Origin: Neobacillus driksii
GTDB taxonomy: Bacteria > Bacillota > Bacilli > Bacillales > Cytobacillaceae
Length of the DNA: 64,000 bases
Direction: 5' to 3'
NCBI RefSeq assembly: GCF_013409995.1
Contig: NZ_JACCBX010000006.1
Location: 184,437 to 248,436 of the forward strand
Shown: in pieces, positions 17,301 through 26,117 of the stretch
How the letters are laid out: every line of letters starts with the position of its first letter
Numbering within the stretch: position 1 is the stretch's first letter
Notes under the pieces: model-generated
What the model was told of the DNA's origin: nothing
What the model saw: only the letters and a program-made list of their open reading frames with translations
The model's database searches: none
Translations under genes and position numbers: made by a program

Positions 17301-18206
17301 ATGAAACTTGGATTTAACAGCGCAATTTTGAGTGAATGCAGCTTTGAAGAAGTAATTGACTATGCAGCTGAAAACGAATTTTCATGTGTGGAGATATGTG
17401 CATGGCCGCAAGGTAAAGCAGCTCGAAAATATGCGGGTGTCACCCATATAGATGTTGATAACTTAGATGTGGACTATATCAAGAACTATAGCGAAGCTAA
17501 AGGAATCAAAATTTCCGCTATTGCATATTATCCCAATGCCCTAGATCACGATCCAGAAAAAAGTGATTACTATGTGGCACATATAAAAAAATGTATTGAG
17601 GCAGCCAATAACCTTGATATTAACATGGTAACAACCTTTATTGGAAGAGACCAAAAGAAAACAGTAGAAGAAAATTTGGCGATTATGACTACTGTGTGGA
17701 AGCCAATCGTTGAATACGCTGAAGAACTTGATGTAAAAATTGCAATTGAAAACTGCCCGATGCTATTTACTAAAGATGAATGGCCAGGAGGACAAAACCT
17801 TATGACAACACCAGCCATCTTCCGTCGAGTGTTTGAACTAATTCCTAATAAAAATTTCGGATTGAACTTCGATCCTTCTCATTTTGTATGGCAACAAATG
17901 GATTATATTAAGCCAATCTATGAGTTCCAAGAACGGATTTTCCACATCCACTTCAAGGATATTAAAGTTTACAAAGACCGCTTAAATGATGTAGGAATCA
18001 TGGCAACACCGCTTGAATACATCTCGCCCAAATTACCAGGTCTAGGGGATGTAAATTGGGGACAATATGTATCTGCCTTAACAGATATTGGTTACCGTGG
18101 ATATGCCGTCATAGAAGTAGAGGACAAGGCATTCGAAGATTCACTTAAATCTAAAAAAGACTCTATTAAAATTAGTAAAAACTATTTGAGTCAGTTTTTT
18201 GCTTAA
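17301..18206 (+). CDS. Sugar phosphate isomerase/epimerase-fold protein
   Basis: A 301-residue TIM barrel of the xylose-isomerase-like superfamily with visible metal-ligand positions: Glu in IAIENCP (about 150), Asp in NFDPSHF, His in FHIHFKD and Glu in AVIEVED. It is the first gene of an operon with an oxidoreductase, a beta/alpha deglycosidase pair and a glucokinase, so a 3-keto-sugar or keto-aldose is a likely substrate. It lacks its own beta-subunit gene next door, and its sequence is clearly different from the three alpha subunits. GGAGGAGG precedes the ATG. Exact reaction unknown. Confidence 0.7.
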   Translation: MKLGFNSAILSECSFEEVIDYAAENEFSCVEICAWPQGKAARKYAGVTHIDVDNLDVDYIKNYSEAKGIKISAIAYYPNALDHDPEKSDYYVAHIKKCIEAANNLDINMVTTFIGRDQKKTVEENLAIMTTVWKPIVEYAEELDVKIAIENCPMLFTKDEWPGGQNLMTTPAIFRRVFELIPNKNFGLNFDPSHFVWQQMDYIKPIYEFQERIFHIHFKDIKVYKDRLNDVGIMATPLEYISPKLPGLGDVNWGQYVSALTDIGYRGYAVIEVEDKAFEDSLKSKKDSIKISKNYLSQFFA

Positions 18207-18269
18207 ATAGATTAATAAAATATAAAACTAAAAATCATTTATTAATGAAGAAAAAGGAGAATGAAAATT

Positions 18270-19397
18270 ATGGGTAAATTAAAGATTGGTATTATTGGCT
18301 GCGGTGGTATTGCAAATCAAAAGCACTTTCCAGCATTAGCACAATTTAAAGAAATTAGTGAAATCGTTGCATTTTGTGATATCGTCATTGAGCGTGCTGA
18401 AAAAGCAGCGAAAGAATTTGGCACACCTGATGCTAAAGTTTACGCAGACTATCGTGAGCTATTGAAGGATGAATCAATTGATCTTGTACACGTTTTAACT
18501 CCGAATGTAAGCCATAGCCCAATTACTGTTGCTGCATTTGAAGCGGGTAAGCATGTAATGTGTGAAAAACCAATGGCTCACACTACAGAAGCGGCACAAA
18601 AAATGATTGATGCTTGGAAAAAGTCAGGCAAGAAATTCACAATTGGTTATCAAAACCGCTTCCGTCCGGAAGTACAATCTCTTCATAAATCTTGTGAAAA
18701 GGACGAGCTTGGCGATATTTATTTTGCAAAAGCACATGCGCTTCGCCGCCGTGCAGTACCAACTTGGGGAGTATTTCCTGACAAATCCCAACAAGGCGGA
18801 GGTCCATTAATCGATATCGGTACGCACGCTCTTGATATTACTTTATGGATGATGGATAATTACAAACCAGTTTCTGTAACAGGTTCTGTTTTCAATAAAT
18901 TAGGTAATCTACCAGAAGCTGTTGAAGGCAATATGTTTGGACCATGGGATCCAGAAACTTATGAAGTAGAAGACTCTGCGTTTGGTTATATTAAAATGGA
19001 AAATGGAGCGACGATTTTCCTTGAATCATCTTGGGCACTTAATGTTTTAGAATCCAGAGAAGCGGCTACTACCCTTTGCGGAACAAAAGCTGGAGCACAA
19101 ATCAATTCTGGCATGAGCTTCCGTACAAATGAATTAGTTTATAATTCTGCACGCAATGGTATGTTAACAGAAGAGAAAAACTCCGCTGGTGGAGCGATTG
19201 CATTCTTTGAAGGCGGATCAAATAAACCAGAGGTACTAGAAGCAAAGCAATGGCTAGAGGCTGTTTTATATGATAAAGAACCACTTGTAAAACCAGAACA
19301 AGCATTTGTAGTAACGAAAATTTTAGATGCGGTTTATAAATCTGCAGAAACAGGCAAGGAAATTGTGTTTGAAGACGAGACTGTTTTAAGCAAATAG
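18270..19397 (+). CDS. Gfo/Idh/MocA-family NAD(P)-dependent oxidoreductase 2
   Basis: The 375-residue dehydrogenase has a Rossmann motif GIIGCGGIANQKH (residues 7-19), CEKPMAHT with Lys at about 100, and GGGPLIDIGTHALDI in the substrate domain. It sits 12 bp before a deglycosidase beta gene and 475 bp before the alpha gene, the operon context expected of a DgpA/CarA-like C3 oxidase that prepares the sugar for C-C cleavage. That role is inference from family and context. AGGAG (18255-18259) is 1 nt from the ATG at 18261 but 10 nt from the ATG at 18270, so the latter is used. Confidence 0.87.
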   Translation: MGKLKIGIIGCGGIANQKHFPALAQFKEISEIVAFCDIVIERAEKAAKEFGTPDAKVYADYRELLKDESIDLVHVLTPNVSHSPITVAAFEAGKHVMCEKPMAHTTEAAQKMIDAWKKSGKKFTIGYQNRFRPEVQSLHKSCEKDELGDIYFAKAHALRRRAVPTWGVFPDKSQQGGGPLIDIGTHALDITLWMMDNYKPVSVTGSVFNKLGNLPEAVEGNMFGPWDPETYEVEDSAFGYIKMENGATIFLESSWALNVLESREAATTLCGTKAGAQINSGMSFRTNELVYNSARNGMLTEEKNSAGGAIAFFEGGSNKPEVLEAKQWLEAVLYDKEPLVKPEQAFVVTKILDAVYKSAETGKEIVFEDETVLSK

Positions 19398-19409
19398 GAG
19401 GGTGCAATC

Positions 19410-19847
19410 ATGGCATTTAGTATGAGGTTGCCATTCGTCGATGTTGTTTGTGATGATAGTCTAGTAAACACATATGTGAATGGGAAAAAGCTAGGATATG
19501 AATTCCAAATTCGTTTGAGTAACTACCGTGGACATTTCTTATCTTGTATTGAAGAGTTTGTTGTTGCCGTTGATGGTAATGAAGTAAATTCAGATGATAT
19601 CACGTTTTGTCTTAATGAAAAAGAGTTTACCTTAAGGCAATTACCCAGTCTTATTTCAGAGTTTTGGAATTTAATAGAACCAGCTACGATTAAAGTGTTT
19701 GCACCAGGCGGTTTAACTGAAGGAGAACATCACATAGATGTGAAAATGATGCTGCGTATCCCATATATGGCGGTTCCTGGAAGCAAAAAAGAGCACGACT
19801 ATGCTAAATTAGATTCTTGTGGGAGTAAAACATTATCTGTTAGATAG
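19410..19847 (+). CDS. C-glycoside deglycosidase beta subunit-like (DUF6379 type), copy 2
   Basis: A 145-residue protein, the longest of the three copies. It shares NYRG (38-41), VDGNE, the [VF]APGGL segment and GEHHIDV with copies 1 and 3, plus a C-terminal extension (AVPGSKKEHDYAKLDSCG). GGAGGG with 8 nt spacing precedes the ATG. In this copy the beta gene comes before the alpha gene, the reverse of copies 1 and 3. It is expected to form the lid of the active site with the alpha subunit at 19872. Confidence 0.75.
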   Translation: MAFSMRLPFVDVVCDDSLVNTYVNGKKLGYEFQIRLSNYRGHFLSCIEEFVVAVDGNEVNSDDITFCLNEKEFTLRQLPSLISEFWNLIEPATIKVFAPGGLTEGEHHIDVKMMLRIPYMAVPGSKKEHDYAKLDSCGSKTLSVR

Positions 19848-19871
19848 TAAGAGAGAGGAGGTTATCTCCAA

Positions 19872-20843
19872 GTGGGGAATATTAAGTTAGGAATTTCTTT
19901 ATATAGCTTTACAGATGAATATATAAAAGGTAAATTTACATTAGAAGATTGTATTCGTACTGCTGCGGAATATGGAGCAGAAGGATTTGAATTGGTAGGT
20001 ACCCAAATGCTACCTTCTTATCCATATGCTAGTGACAAAGTATTAAATGAATTCAAAGCGATGACAGATCATTATGGGATTGAATTTGTTTCTTACGGAG
20101 CCAATGCGGACCGCGGGTTAAGATCCGACCGTGATTTGACGGAAGACGAATTGCTACAATCTGCCATCATTGATTTAAAAACGGCTAATAAATTGGGATG
20201 TAAAATCATGCGTGCCCAGTACCTTTTATCGCCGACAGCATTTGGTAAATTAGCGCCTTATGCTGAAGCTTATGGTATTAAGGTTGGGGTTGAACTTCAT
20301 AATCCGGAGACACCATCATCTCCTAATATTCAAAAATATGTGGAAGTGATTGAAAAAACTGGATCAAAATATCTTGGAATTGTAACAGACTTTGGAACTT
20401 TCGCGACTCGTCCAAATAAACCTCATTGGGATGAGGCTCTAGCGAATGGAGCACCACTTGAATTGCTAGAAATGGCCGCACAACTACGTTATGATGGTGT
20501 GTCAAGAGAGGAAGCAAGACAGCGGCTGATTGAAGCTGGAGCTAATGGTCCTGTAATGGGTGCTCTCCAAGGAATGTATGGATTTGTGACATTCTATAAT
20601 CAGCCTGATTTGGAAGGATTAAAGAAAATCATGCCATACAATATCCACTTCCATGGAAAATTCCATTATATTGATGAGAACCTTCAGGAAGCGAGTATTC
20701 CATATCAGGATATTCTACCGATTATCCAAAACTCTGATTTTGATGGATATATTGTCTCAGAATATGAAGATCATCTATCTGGCAGAGCTGAAGTTATGAC
20801 AAAACGTCATTTAGAAATGCAAAAAAAAATACTAGGACTATAA
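19872..20843 (+). CDS. C-glycoside deglycosidase alpha subunit-like isomerase-fold protein, copy 2
   Basis: The 323-residue barrel aligns closely with copy 1. It has the ISLYSFTDEY opening, E141 and H143 in VELH, D173 in VTDFG, His in IHFHGKFHY and Glu in IVSEYED, matching the metal-site pattern of the DfgA/CarB family. AGGAGG (from 19856) is correctly placed for the GTG at 19872. It lies 24 bp after the beta gene and before a glucokinase, which would fit glucose (or a keto-sugar re-reduced to glucose) as the released sugar. Confidence 0.75.
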   Translation: MGNIKLGISLYSFTDEYIKGKFTLEDCIRTAAEYGAEGFELVGTQMLPSYPYASDKVLNEFKAMTDHYGIEFVSYGANADRGLRSDRDLTEDELLQSAIIDLKTANKLGCKIMRAQYLLSPTAFGKLAPYAEAYGIKVGVELHNPETPSSPNIQKYVEVIEKTGSKYLGIVTDFGTFATRPNKPHWDEALANGAPLELLEMAAQLRYDGVSREEARQRLIEAGANGPVMGALQGMYGFVTFYNQPDLEGLKKIMPYNIHFHGKFHYIDENLQEASIPYQDILPIIQNSDFDGYIVSEYEDHLSGRAEVMTKRHLEMQKKILGL

Positions 20844-20850
20844 TTTTGTG

Positions 20851-20879
20851 AGAATACAGGTGAAATTCACCTGTATTCT
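20851..20879 (+). terminator. Intercistronic hairpin between alpha2 and glucokinase
   Basis: AGAATACAGGTGAA (20851-20864) and TTCACCTGTATTCT (20866-20879) pair perfectly across 14 bp with a minimal loop. The T tail is short (TTTG), so it may attenuate or stabilise rather than end the transcript. Confidence 0.7.
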
Positions 20880-20899
20880 TTGCCAAGGGTGGGAAAAAA

Positions 20900-21865
20900 G
20901 TGAAAAAATTAATTGGGATTGATTTAGGCGGCACGACTGTAAAGTTTGCCATTTTGACGGAAGAAGGAGAAGTCCAACAAAAGTGGAGTATTGAGACTGA
21001 TATTCAAGATGCTGGGAAGAACATTGTTCCAAACATTATTGAATCGATTAACCATCGTCTAAGCTTATATGGACTGTCAGCTGATGATTTCCTAGGAATT
21101 GGAATGGGTTCTCCTGGAACGGTTGATAGTGAAAAAGGGACTGTTATTGGTGCCTTTAATTTAAATTGGACTACTTTGCAGCCAGTAAAAGAATTAATTG
21201 AAGCTGGGACAGGTATTCCGTTTTGTATCGATAATGATGCAAACGTTGCAGCATTAGGCGAGCGCTGGAAGGGTGCTGGTGAAAATGGTGCAGATGTGGT
21301 CTTTGTTACGCTTGGAACAGGTGTTGGCGGCGGAATTATTGCAGATGGAAATCTGATTCATGGCAAGGTAGGAGCAGGCGGAGAAATTGGCCATATTATA
21401 GTAGATACAGAAGGTTATCAGTGTACTTGTGGAAATAAAGGCTGTTTGGAGACAGTAGCTAGTGCAACAGGTGTTGTTCGTTTGGCAAGGGATTTTTCTG
21501 AAAAATTTTCTGGGGAATCCGAATTGAAATGGTTAATTGACGATGGACAAGAAGTAACCGCAAAGACTGTTTTTGATCATGCGAAACGTGGAGATAAATT
21601 AGCCTTAATCGTTTTAGATAAATTTTATTATTACTTAGGACTTGCATGCGGTAATATTGGGAACATATTAAACCCTGAAACCATTGTGATTGGCGGGGGA
21701 GTATCAGCAGCGGGAGAAATGCTGTTAACAGGAGTGGAAGAATACTTCCATAAGTTTGCCTTCCCAACCGTTAGAACTAGTACAAAATTGAAACTTGCAC
21801 TGTTAGGAAATGATGCAGGCGTTATTGGTGCTGCATCATTGGTTAAACAATCAAGCAAGAACTAA
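20900..21865 (+). CDS. glcK: ROK-family glucokinase
   Basis: The 321-residue cytoplasmic kinase has the ATP motif IGIDLGGTTVKFAI (5-18), the ROK signature region around GAGGEIGH and the zinc-binding CTCGNKGCLE motif (Cys-X-Cys-Gly-X2-Gly-Cys). It should phosphorylate glucose to glucose-6-phosphate. As the last gene of the operon with the beta2/alpha2 pair, it probably channels sugar released from glycosides into glycolysis. The GTG start follows GGTGGG. A terminator follows the stop. Confidence 0.88.
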   Translation: MKKLIGIDLGGTTVKFAILTEEGEVQQKWSIETDIQDAGKNIVPNIIESINHRLSLYGLSADDFLGIGMGSPGTVDSEKGTVIGAFNLNWTTLQPVKELIEAGTGIPFCIDNDANVAALGERWKGAGENGADVVFVTLGTGVGGGIIADGNLIHGKVGAGGEIGHIIVDTEGYQCTCGNKGCLETVASATGVVRLARDFSEKFSGESELKWLIDDGQEVTAKTVFDHAKRGDKLALIVLDKFYYYLGLACGNIGNILNPETIVIGGGVSAAGEMLLTGVEEYFHKFAFPTVRTSTKLKLALLGNDAGVIGAASLVKQSSKN

Positions 21866-21874
21866 AAACTTAGA

Positions 21875-21910
21875 AGCCAACCTTATAAAATAGGGTTGGC
21901 TCCTTTTTTT
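21875..21910 (+). terminator. Terminator of the glucokinase operon
   Basis: AGCCAACC (21875-21882) pairs with GGTTGGCT (21894-21901), followed by CCTTTTTTT. Confidence 0.9.
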
Positions 21911-21927
21911 GTCTTATTAAAAATATT

Positions 21928-23469
21928 TTAGTACTCATATACCTGAATTTTAAAAGTTGATGGCATATCTTTAAACTGTATCATCATCTTTTCGTCACCG
22001 TTTAAGACACGTCCCGCTTTCCATTCTCCGTTAACAAATTCGCCTTCTTCAAATCGTAGTAAATCCACGTGTGTATTTTTTCCTGGTTTTGAAAAGAATT
22101 GAACCTTCATCATCGTTCCAATAACGACAAATTCATTTTCTGCAACCTCAAAAATCATACCGCCAGAAGTTGGCTTATAGGGTGCTTTCGGTGAATAAGA
22201 TACGAGAATATCATATTTGTCAAAATGAAGAAGTTTACCAAAGTCATGTTCATTTCTCTTTACAAAACTCTGTAAATGACTAGTGTTTCTATATTTAAAA
22301 TAAAGCGGCTTGATATTTTCGATAATAGAATAGCTCTTGGCAAGATACGCTGCGCTGCCTTCAATTTCAAATGCTGAAGGGTCAATATTTAATGCCACCA
22401 TTAATTCTAGTGGTGGTTTGTCAATATTCTCCGGATTCATCAAAAGTTCTTCAATGCCAAATGGTGAGTAACAAATCGCGTTACATCCACCAACAGCATA
22501 TAAGGCATAGGTAGCAGATACCGCATCTTTTCGGACCTCGGGAATGAATAGTGGATTGCCGTTCTGATAATATTGATCAAGCACATCAGGTACATATGGA
22601 ACAGAAATGTCCGGTGCCAGACAAAATAGAGAAGGAGCCATTAAGTTCCACATTTTTTGCATCTTCATTACAGGTCCGCCGCTCGGATAGGTTCCTGCAC
22701 GCCACGGGTATTGTTCCAACCATGCATTAGCGTAACAAGGAAGTGGATACGCGTTTTGTCCAGCCTGAGTAATTTTTTCTACTGCGGATGCAAAATAATA
22801 GGCCATAAAGTATTCTGCTGCATCATAGCCAAATGCTTCTTCCCATGTTCCAGAAACTTGGAATTCTTTCGCAACGCTGCCCGGAATTTCCTGAGAAAAA
22901 GCTTCATTTCCATTAACAGAATAATCCCGGTCAGTACCTAAAAGTCCGATTTCATTTTCAACCTGCATCACAATAACAGTATTTTCTTCTGAATCAATAG
23001 ATTTAATAAAATTCATTAAATGATAAAAAGCATTTGCATCCTTCTCAACTGCAGCTTCACATAATGGAGATATGGTATTTATTGCTTCGCCGGTTGCCTT
23101 ACAGGCACGGAAGTAAGCTTTTGTATCTTGTTTCATCCAGTGTGGTACATATTTAGATTCTGAATTTTTCCATAAGCCAAACCAGAGAAAAATTAGATGC
23201 ATGTTGTTTTCACGCGCTTGGTTGATCAGTCCTTCAACGAGGCTAAAGTCAAATTGATTTTCTTCAGGCTCGATCAATTCCCAGTAAACAGGAACAATGA
23301 CGGAATTCATATTTAATGTTGTTATATTTGGCCAAACATTTTTTTCCATATATTCGAGGCTAGAGGCACTCGAATTACGGATTTCTCCCGCTAAAGCAAT
23401 AAAGGGTTCATCATGAACATATAAAGTTGGAATAGCATTGTTCCTTTTAATATGAGGCAAAGTTGACAT
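21928..23469 (-). CDS. GH35-like beta-galactosidase (DUF5597-type)
   Basis: The 513-residue protein has no signal peptide. Residues about 10-360 form a GH35/GH42-like barrel: the VYWELIEPEENQFDF entry, the acid/base candidate E173 in QVENEIGLLG and a nucleophile candidate E311 in FIPEVRKD. The C-terminal ~140 residues correspond to the DUF5597 add-on domain. It should remove terminal beta-galactose (or a related hexose) from intracellular glycosides. It is the only gene of its unit, divergent from the AraC gene at 23519 with a 49-bp gap, so that regulator may control it. Confidence 0.75.
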   Translation of the reverse strand: MSTLPHIKRNNAIPTLYVHDEPFIALAGEIRNSSASSLEYMEKNVWPNITTLNMNSVIVPVYWELIEPEENQFDFSLVEGLINQARENNMHLIFLWFGLWKNSESKYVPHWMKQDTKAYFRACKATGEAINTISPLCEAAVEKDANAFYHLMNFIKSIDSEENTVIVMQVENEIGLLGTDRDYSVNGNEAFSQEIPGSVAKEFQVSGTWEEAFGYDAAEYFMAYYFASAVEKITQAGQNAYPLPCYANAWLEQYPWRAGTYPSGGPVMKMQKMWNLMAPSLFCLAPDISVPYVPDVLDQYYQNGNPLFIPEVRKDAVSATYALYAVGGCNAICYSPFGIEELLMNPENIDKPPLELMVALNIDPSAFEIEGSAAYLAKSYSIIENIKPLYFKYRNTSHLQSFVKRNEHDFGKLLHFDKYDILVSYSPKAPYKPTSGGMIFEVAENEFVVIGTMMKVQFFSKPGKNTHVDLLRFEEGEFVNGEWKAGRVLNGDEKMMIQFKDMPSTFKIQVYEY

Positions 23470-23518
23470 AATATAAGCATCCTTTCATAATAAGACTATA
23501 TTAATATGATAATAAATT

Positions 23519-24415
23519 ATGAGATCAGATAAAATCTTAAAATATTTAAGTGAATATGAATATATTAAGAAAGCGATGGTGCTTCTTTTAGCTATGAAAA
23601 AGGTTTTTTTTACAAAATATACCGAACAGAATATAAAACTTCCTTTTGTTTTATATTCTCTAGGATTAGATCATAGGCAGGAATACATTAACAGACCCAC
23701 AGGCTTGCCTTTATTTCAGTGGATTCAAGCTGTCAAAGGAAGCGGTGTGCTAGAAATAGACAATAAACAGTATGTGGTGGAGGAAGGGAGTGGGATGTTA
23801 CTCTTTCCCGATGTTGGTCATAAATATTACGGAGTGAACAACGAATGGGATGTTCATTTCATGTGTTTTACAGGCTATGGGGCAAAGGTTTTTTTCGAAA
23901 ACATAGGAATTAAACAATCAGGTATTTATAAACAAAACGATATTGAAAAAATAGAACAATATATGGAAGAGTTAATTTTTATATTTACACGAAATAGCTC
24001 AACGGAAATATATGATTTTTCAAAAGTACTTTATGAAATCTTATTGGAAATTGCAAAATCAACCACGATACACAATGAAAAGTCTTTTCGAAATCAGAAT
24101 AAGAAAGTATATCTCGTTATGGATTATATAAATGAACATTATAAAGAGCCCATTGTGTTATCAGATTTAGCAGAAGAGGTCCATTTGTCAAAGGAATATC
24201 TTTGCCAATTATTTAGAAAGATTAATGGATTTTCTATTTTTGACTATATTACAGATGTTCGTTTAGCACATGCGAAAACCTTACTCATTCAAGATAGAAG
24301 TGAGAAAATCAAGAATATAAGTAGATTGTGCGGATATGAAGATGTAAGTTATTTTGGGATGGTGTTTAAGAAAAAAGAAGGTATTACCCCAGCGAAATTC
24401 CGAGAACTGCATTAG
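23519..24415 (+). CDS. AraC-family transcriptional regulator
   Basis: 298 residues: an N-terminal AraC-type sugar-binding cupin (about 40-150, with WIQAVKGSGVLEID and EEGSGMLLFPDVGHKY) and a C-terminal pair of helix-turn-helices (about 195-295; LAEEVHLSKEYLCQLFRKINGFSIFDYI and CGYEDVSYFGMVFKKKEGITPAKFR). The start is unsure: the ATG at 23519 has no clear ribosome site, and ATGs at 23576 and 23594 would still leave a full cupin. Its divergent neighbour is the GH35-like gene, its likely target. Confidence 0.85.
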   Translation: MRSDKILKYLSEYEYIKKAMVLLLAMKKVFFTKYTEQNIKLPFVLYSLGLDHRQEYINRPTGLPLFQWIQAVKGSGVLEIDNKQYVVEEGSGMLLFPDVGHKYYGVNNEWDVHFMCFTGYGAKVFFENIGIKQSGIYKQNDIEKIEQYMEELIFIFTRNSSTEIYDFSKVLYEILLEIAKSTTIHNEKSFRNQNKKVYLVMDYINEHYKEPIVLSDLAEEVHLSKEYLCQLFRKINGFSIFDYITDVRLAHAKTLLIQDRSEKIKNISRLCGYEDVSYFGMVFKKKEGITPAKFRELH

Positions 24416-24479
24416 AAGTATGGAAATGTGTAAATCTGTTAAGAATTAATGAATTGTAAAATAAGAAGTTTTATATGTA

Positions 24480-24525
24480 AACCCGGATAATGGGCAGTAA
24501 ATATGCTCCATGTTCGGGTTTTTCT
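24480..24525 (+). terminator. Terminator of the AraC gene
   Basis: AACCCGGA pairs imperfectly with TTCGGGTT around a long loop (24480-24521), followed by TTTTC. Confidence 0.7.
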
Positions 24526-24546
24526 AATTTAGTGGAGTGCGCTTAG

Positions 24547-24692
24547 TGGATAAAAATTACACATTAATTTTTAACTATTCTTTACTATTACAAGAATGAG
24601 ACCATAAAAGAAACAAAAATCTACATCTATTAGGTTAATTAAAGGAAAGGCTTAAAAGAAAACAAGGGGTATGATTAATGTAAGCGGAATCA
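24547..24692 (+). promoter_or_regulatory. Regulon promoter of the alpha3-beta3 operon
   Basis: Half-sites TGGATAAAAA (24547-24556) and TTTTTAACTA (24568-24577) start 21 bp apart. AAAATCTACA (24616) and AGGTTAATTAAAG (from 24632) follow 64 bp on. TATGAT (24670-24675) starts 38 bp later, and cre TGTAAGCGGAATCA lies at 24679-24692, base-for-base the same as at 17240-17253. With the terminator at 24480 this fills the 311-bp gap. Confidence 0.8.
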
Positions 24693-24726
24693 TATTTGAA
24701 TACTAAAAAAAGGAGAGAAAACTGAA

Positions 24727-25617
24727 ATGACTAATCAGGTAGGCAAAACGAAACCGAAACGGGGAGTTTCTCTTTATAGTTATGCTGGTGAATATGGTGT
24801 GACTATGAGTTTGGAAGATATGTTTGCGGAAATGCATGATATGGGTGCGAGGGGGTTAGAAATCCTAGCAAACTCACATATTGAAGGTTATCCAAATCCA
24901 AGCGAAGAATGGCTGGAGAATTGGGATCGATTGATTAAAAAATATGATATTGTTCCAGTGGAATATGGACATTGGGTAGATTCCCGTCTCTATCAGGGAA
25001 GACATCTTACCCCGGAGGAATCTTATGAAATGCTGGTTCGTGATTTTAAACTGGCCAACAGGCTCGGATTCACTGTTCTTCGTACTAAATTAGGTGTAAT
25101 TGATGATGAACTTACTCCTGTAGAAAACTGGAGAGAGTTTATTAAATTGGCTCTTCCGATGGCAGAAAAATATAATGTGCGCATGTGCCCGGAGATTCAT
25201 GCTCCTACTCTTCTAAAATCCAAAATGGTGGATGATTATGTTCAGCTTATTGAAGAGACTGGAACCAAACATTTTGGGCTAAACATCGACTTCGGTGTTT
25301 TTACAACCAAGACTATACCAGCCAGTGAATGGGGACCAAATGAATTTATCATGCCTGAGAGTGACCACAGCCCGGTAGAGGATATTATCCCATTGTTACC
25401 TTATGTATACTGTTGCCACGCTAAATTCGTGAAGATGTCAGATGATTTCGAAGAGATGACGATTCCATACGAAACGATCATTAATACATTGATAGAGCAT
25501 AATTGGGACGGTTATATGGTAAGTGAATATGAAGGTCCAAAGAAAGATGTGCCCGGCTATGCGGTTGAACAGGTGCGGAAACACCATGTCATGATGAAAA
25601 GAATTTTGGGAGAATAG
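24727..25617 (+). CDS. C-glycoside deglycosidase alpha subunit-like isomerase-fold protein, copy 3
   Basis: The 296-residue barrel has the alpha-subunit pattern: [11 protein letters not shown]156 and H158 in PEIH, D188 in NIDFG, H231 in CHAKF and E267 in MVSEYEG. It is shorter than copies 1 and 2, mainly between the third and fourth metal ligands, where copies 1 and 2 carry an extra helical stretch of about 30-50 residues. GGAGAG precedes the ATG. The beta gene follows after 12 bp, so order is alpha then beta, as in copy 1. Confidence 0.75.
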   Translation: MTNQVGKTKPKRGVSLYSYAGEYGVTMSLEDMFAEMHDMGARGLEILANSHIEGYPNPSEEWLENWDRLIKKYDIVPVEYGHWVDSRLYQGRHLTPEESYEMLVRDFKLANRLGFTVLRTKLGVIDDELTPVENWREFIKLALPMAEKYNVRMCPEIHAPTLLKSKMVDDYVQLIEETGTKHFGLNIDFGVFTTKTIPASEWGPNEFIMPESDHSPVEDIIPLLPYVYCCHAKFVKMSDDFEEMTIPYETIINTLIEHNWDGYMVSEYEGPKKDVPGYAVEQVRKHHVMMKRILGE

Positions 25618-25629
25618 GAGAGAAATAGA

Positions 25630-26031
25630 ATGTTAGAAAGACCATGTATACAATCGAGAGGATTTAAAAATGTAGAAAGTCATGGGAAAGTCATAGGCTT
25701 TCAGGTTAATATCAGATCTCTTTATTACCGTGGACTCTGGCTTTCTCAGCTGCGCCCGGCTACGGTTACAGTCGATGGGGAAACGTTCTCGGGTGATCAA
25801 ATTACTTGGACCATCAATGATGTAACCTATACACAAGCGGAAATGGCAGAACTCGGAGATGTTCACTGGGGACTTTTAGAACCTGCGACTCTAACTGTTG
25901 CAAAAGAAGGCGGTTTGGAATCAGGCAGTCACGAAATTGAAGTTAACTATACGTATAGTTGTTCTTATTTTCCTCCAGTGGTCGATACGATTCTGGGCGG
26001 AACGCATAAGAGAACTTTGATTTTGGTTTAA
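25630..26031 (+). CDS. C-glycoside deglycosidase beta subunit-like (DUF6379 type), copy 3
   Basis: 133 residues with the family marks YYRG (32-35), VDGETFSGDQI and GGLESGSHEIEV, and a C-terminal GGTHKRTLILV tail. AGGAGAG precedes the ATG. It follows its alpha gene closely and lies 86 bp before a GH43 xylosidase, which suggests that this set handles a xylose-decorated glycoside or one co-occurring with xylan. Confidence 0.75.
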   Translation: MLERPCIQSRGFKNVESHGKVIGFQVNIRSLYYRGLWLSQLRPATVTVDGETFSGDQITWTINDVTYTQAEMAELGDVHWGLLEPATLTVAKEGGLESGSHEIEVNYTYSCSYFPPVVDTILGGTHKRTLILV

Positions 26032-26117
26032 TTAGTACTTTCGACTGCCCGAATAGTTTAACGGAATCAGTGCCATGGTCACCAATGTTTTGAAAACAAA
26101 AATAAGAGGCGATTTAT

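Noticed and set aside
26032..26117. Possible tRNA-like or separate regulatory element before the GH43 gene
   Set aside because: No cloverleaf pairing or conserved tRNA boxes are seen. It reads as an ordinary short intercistronic gap.
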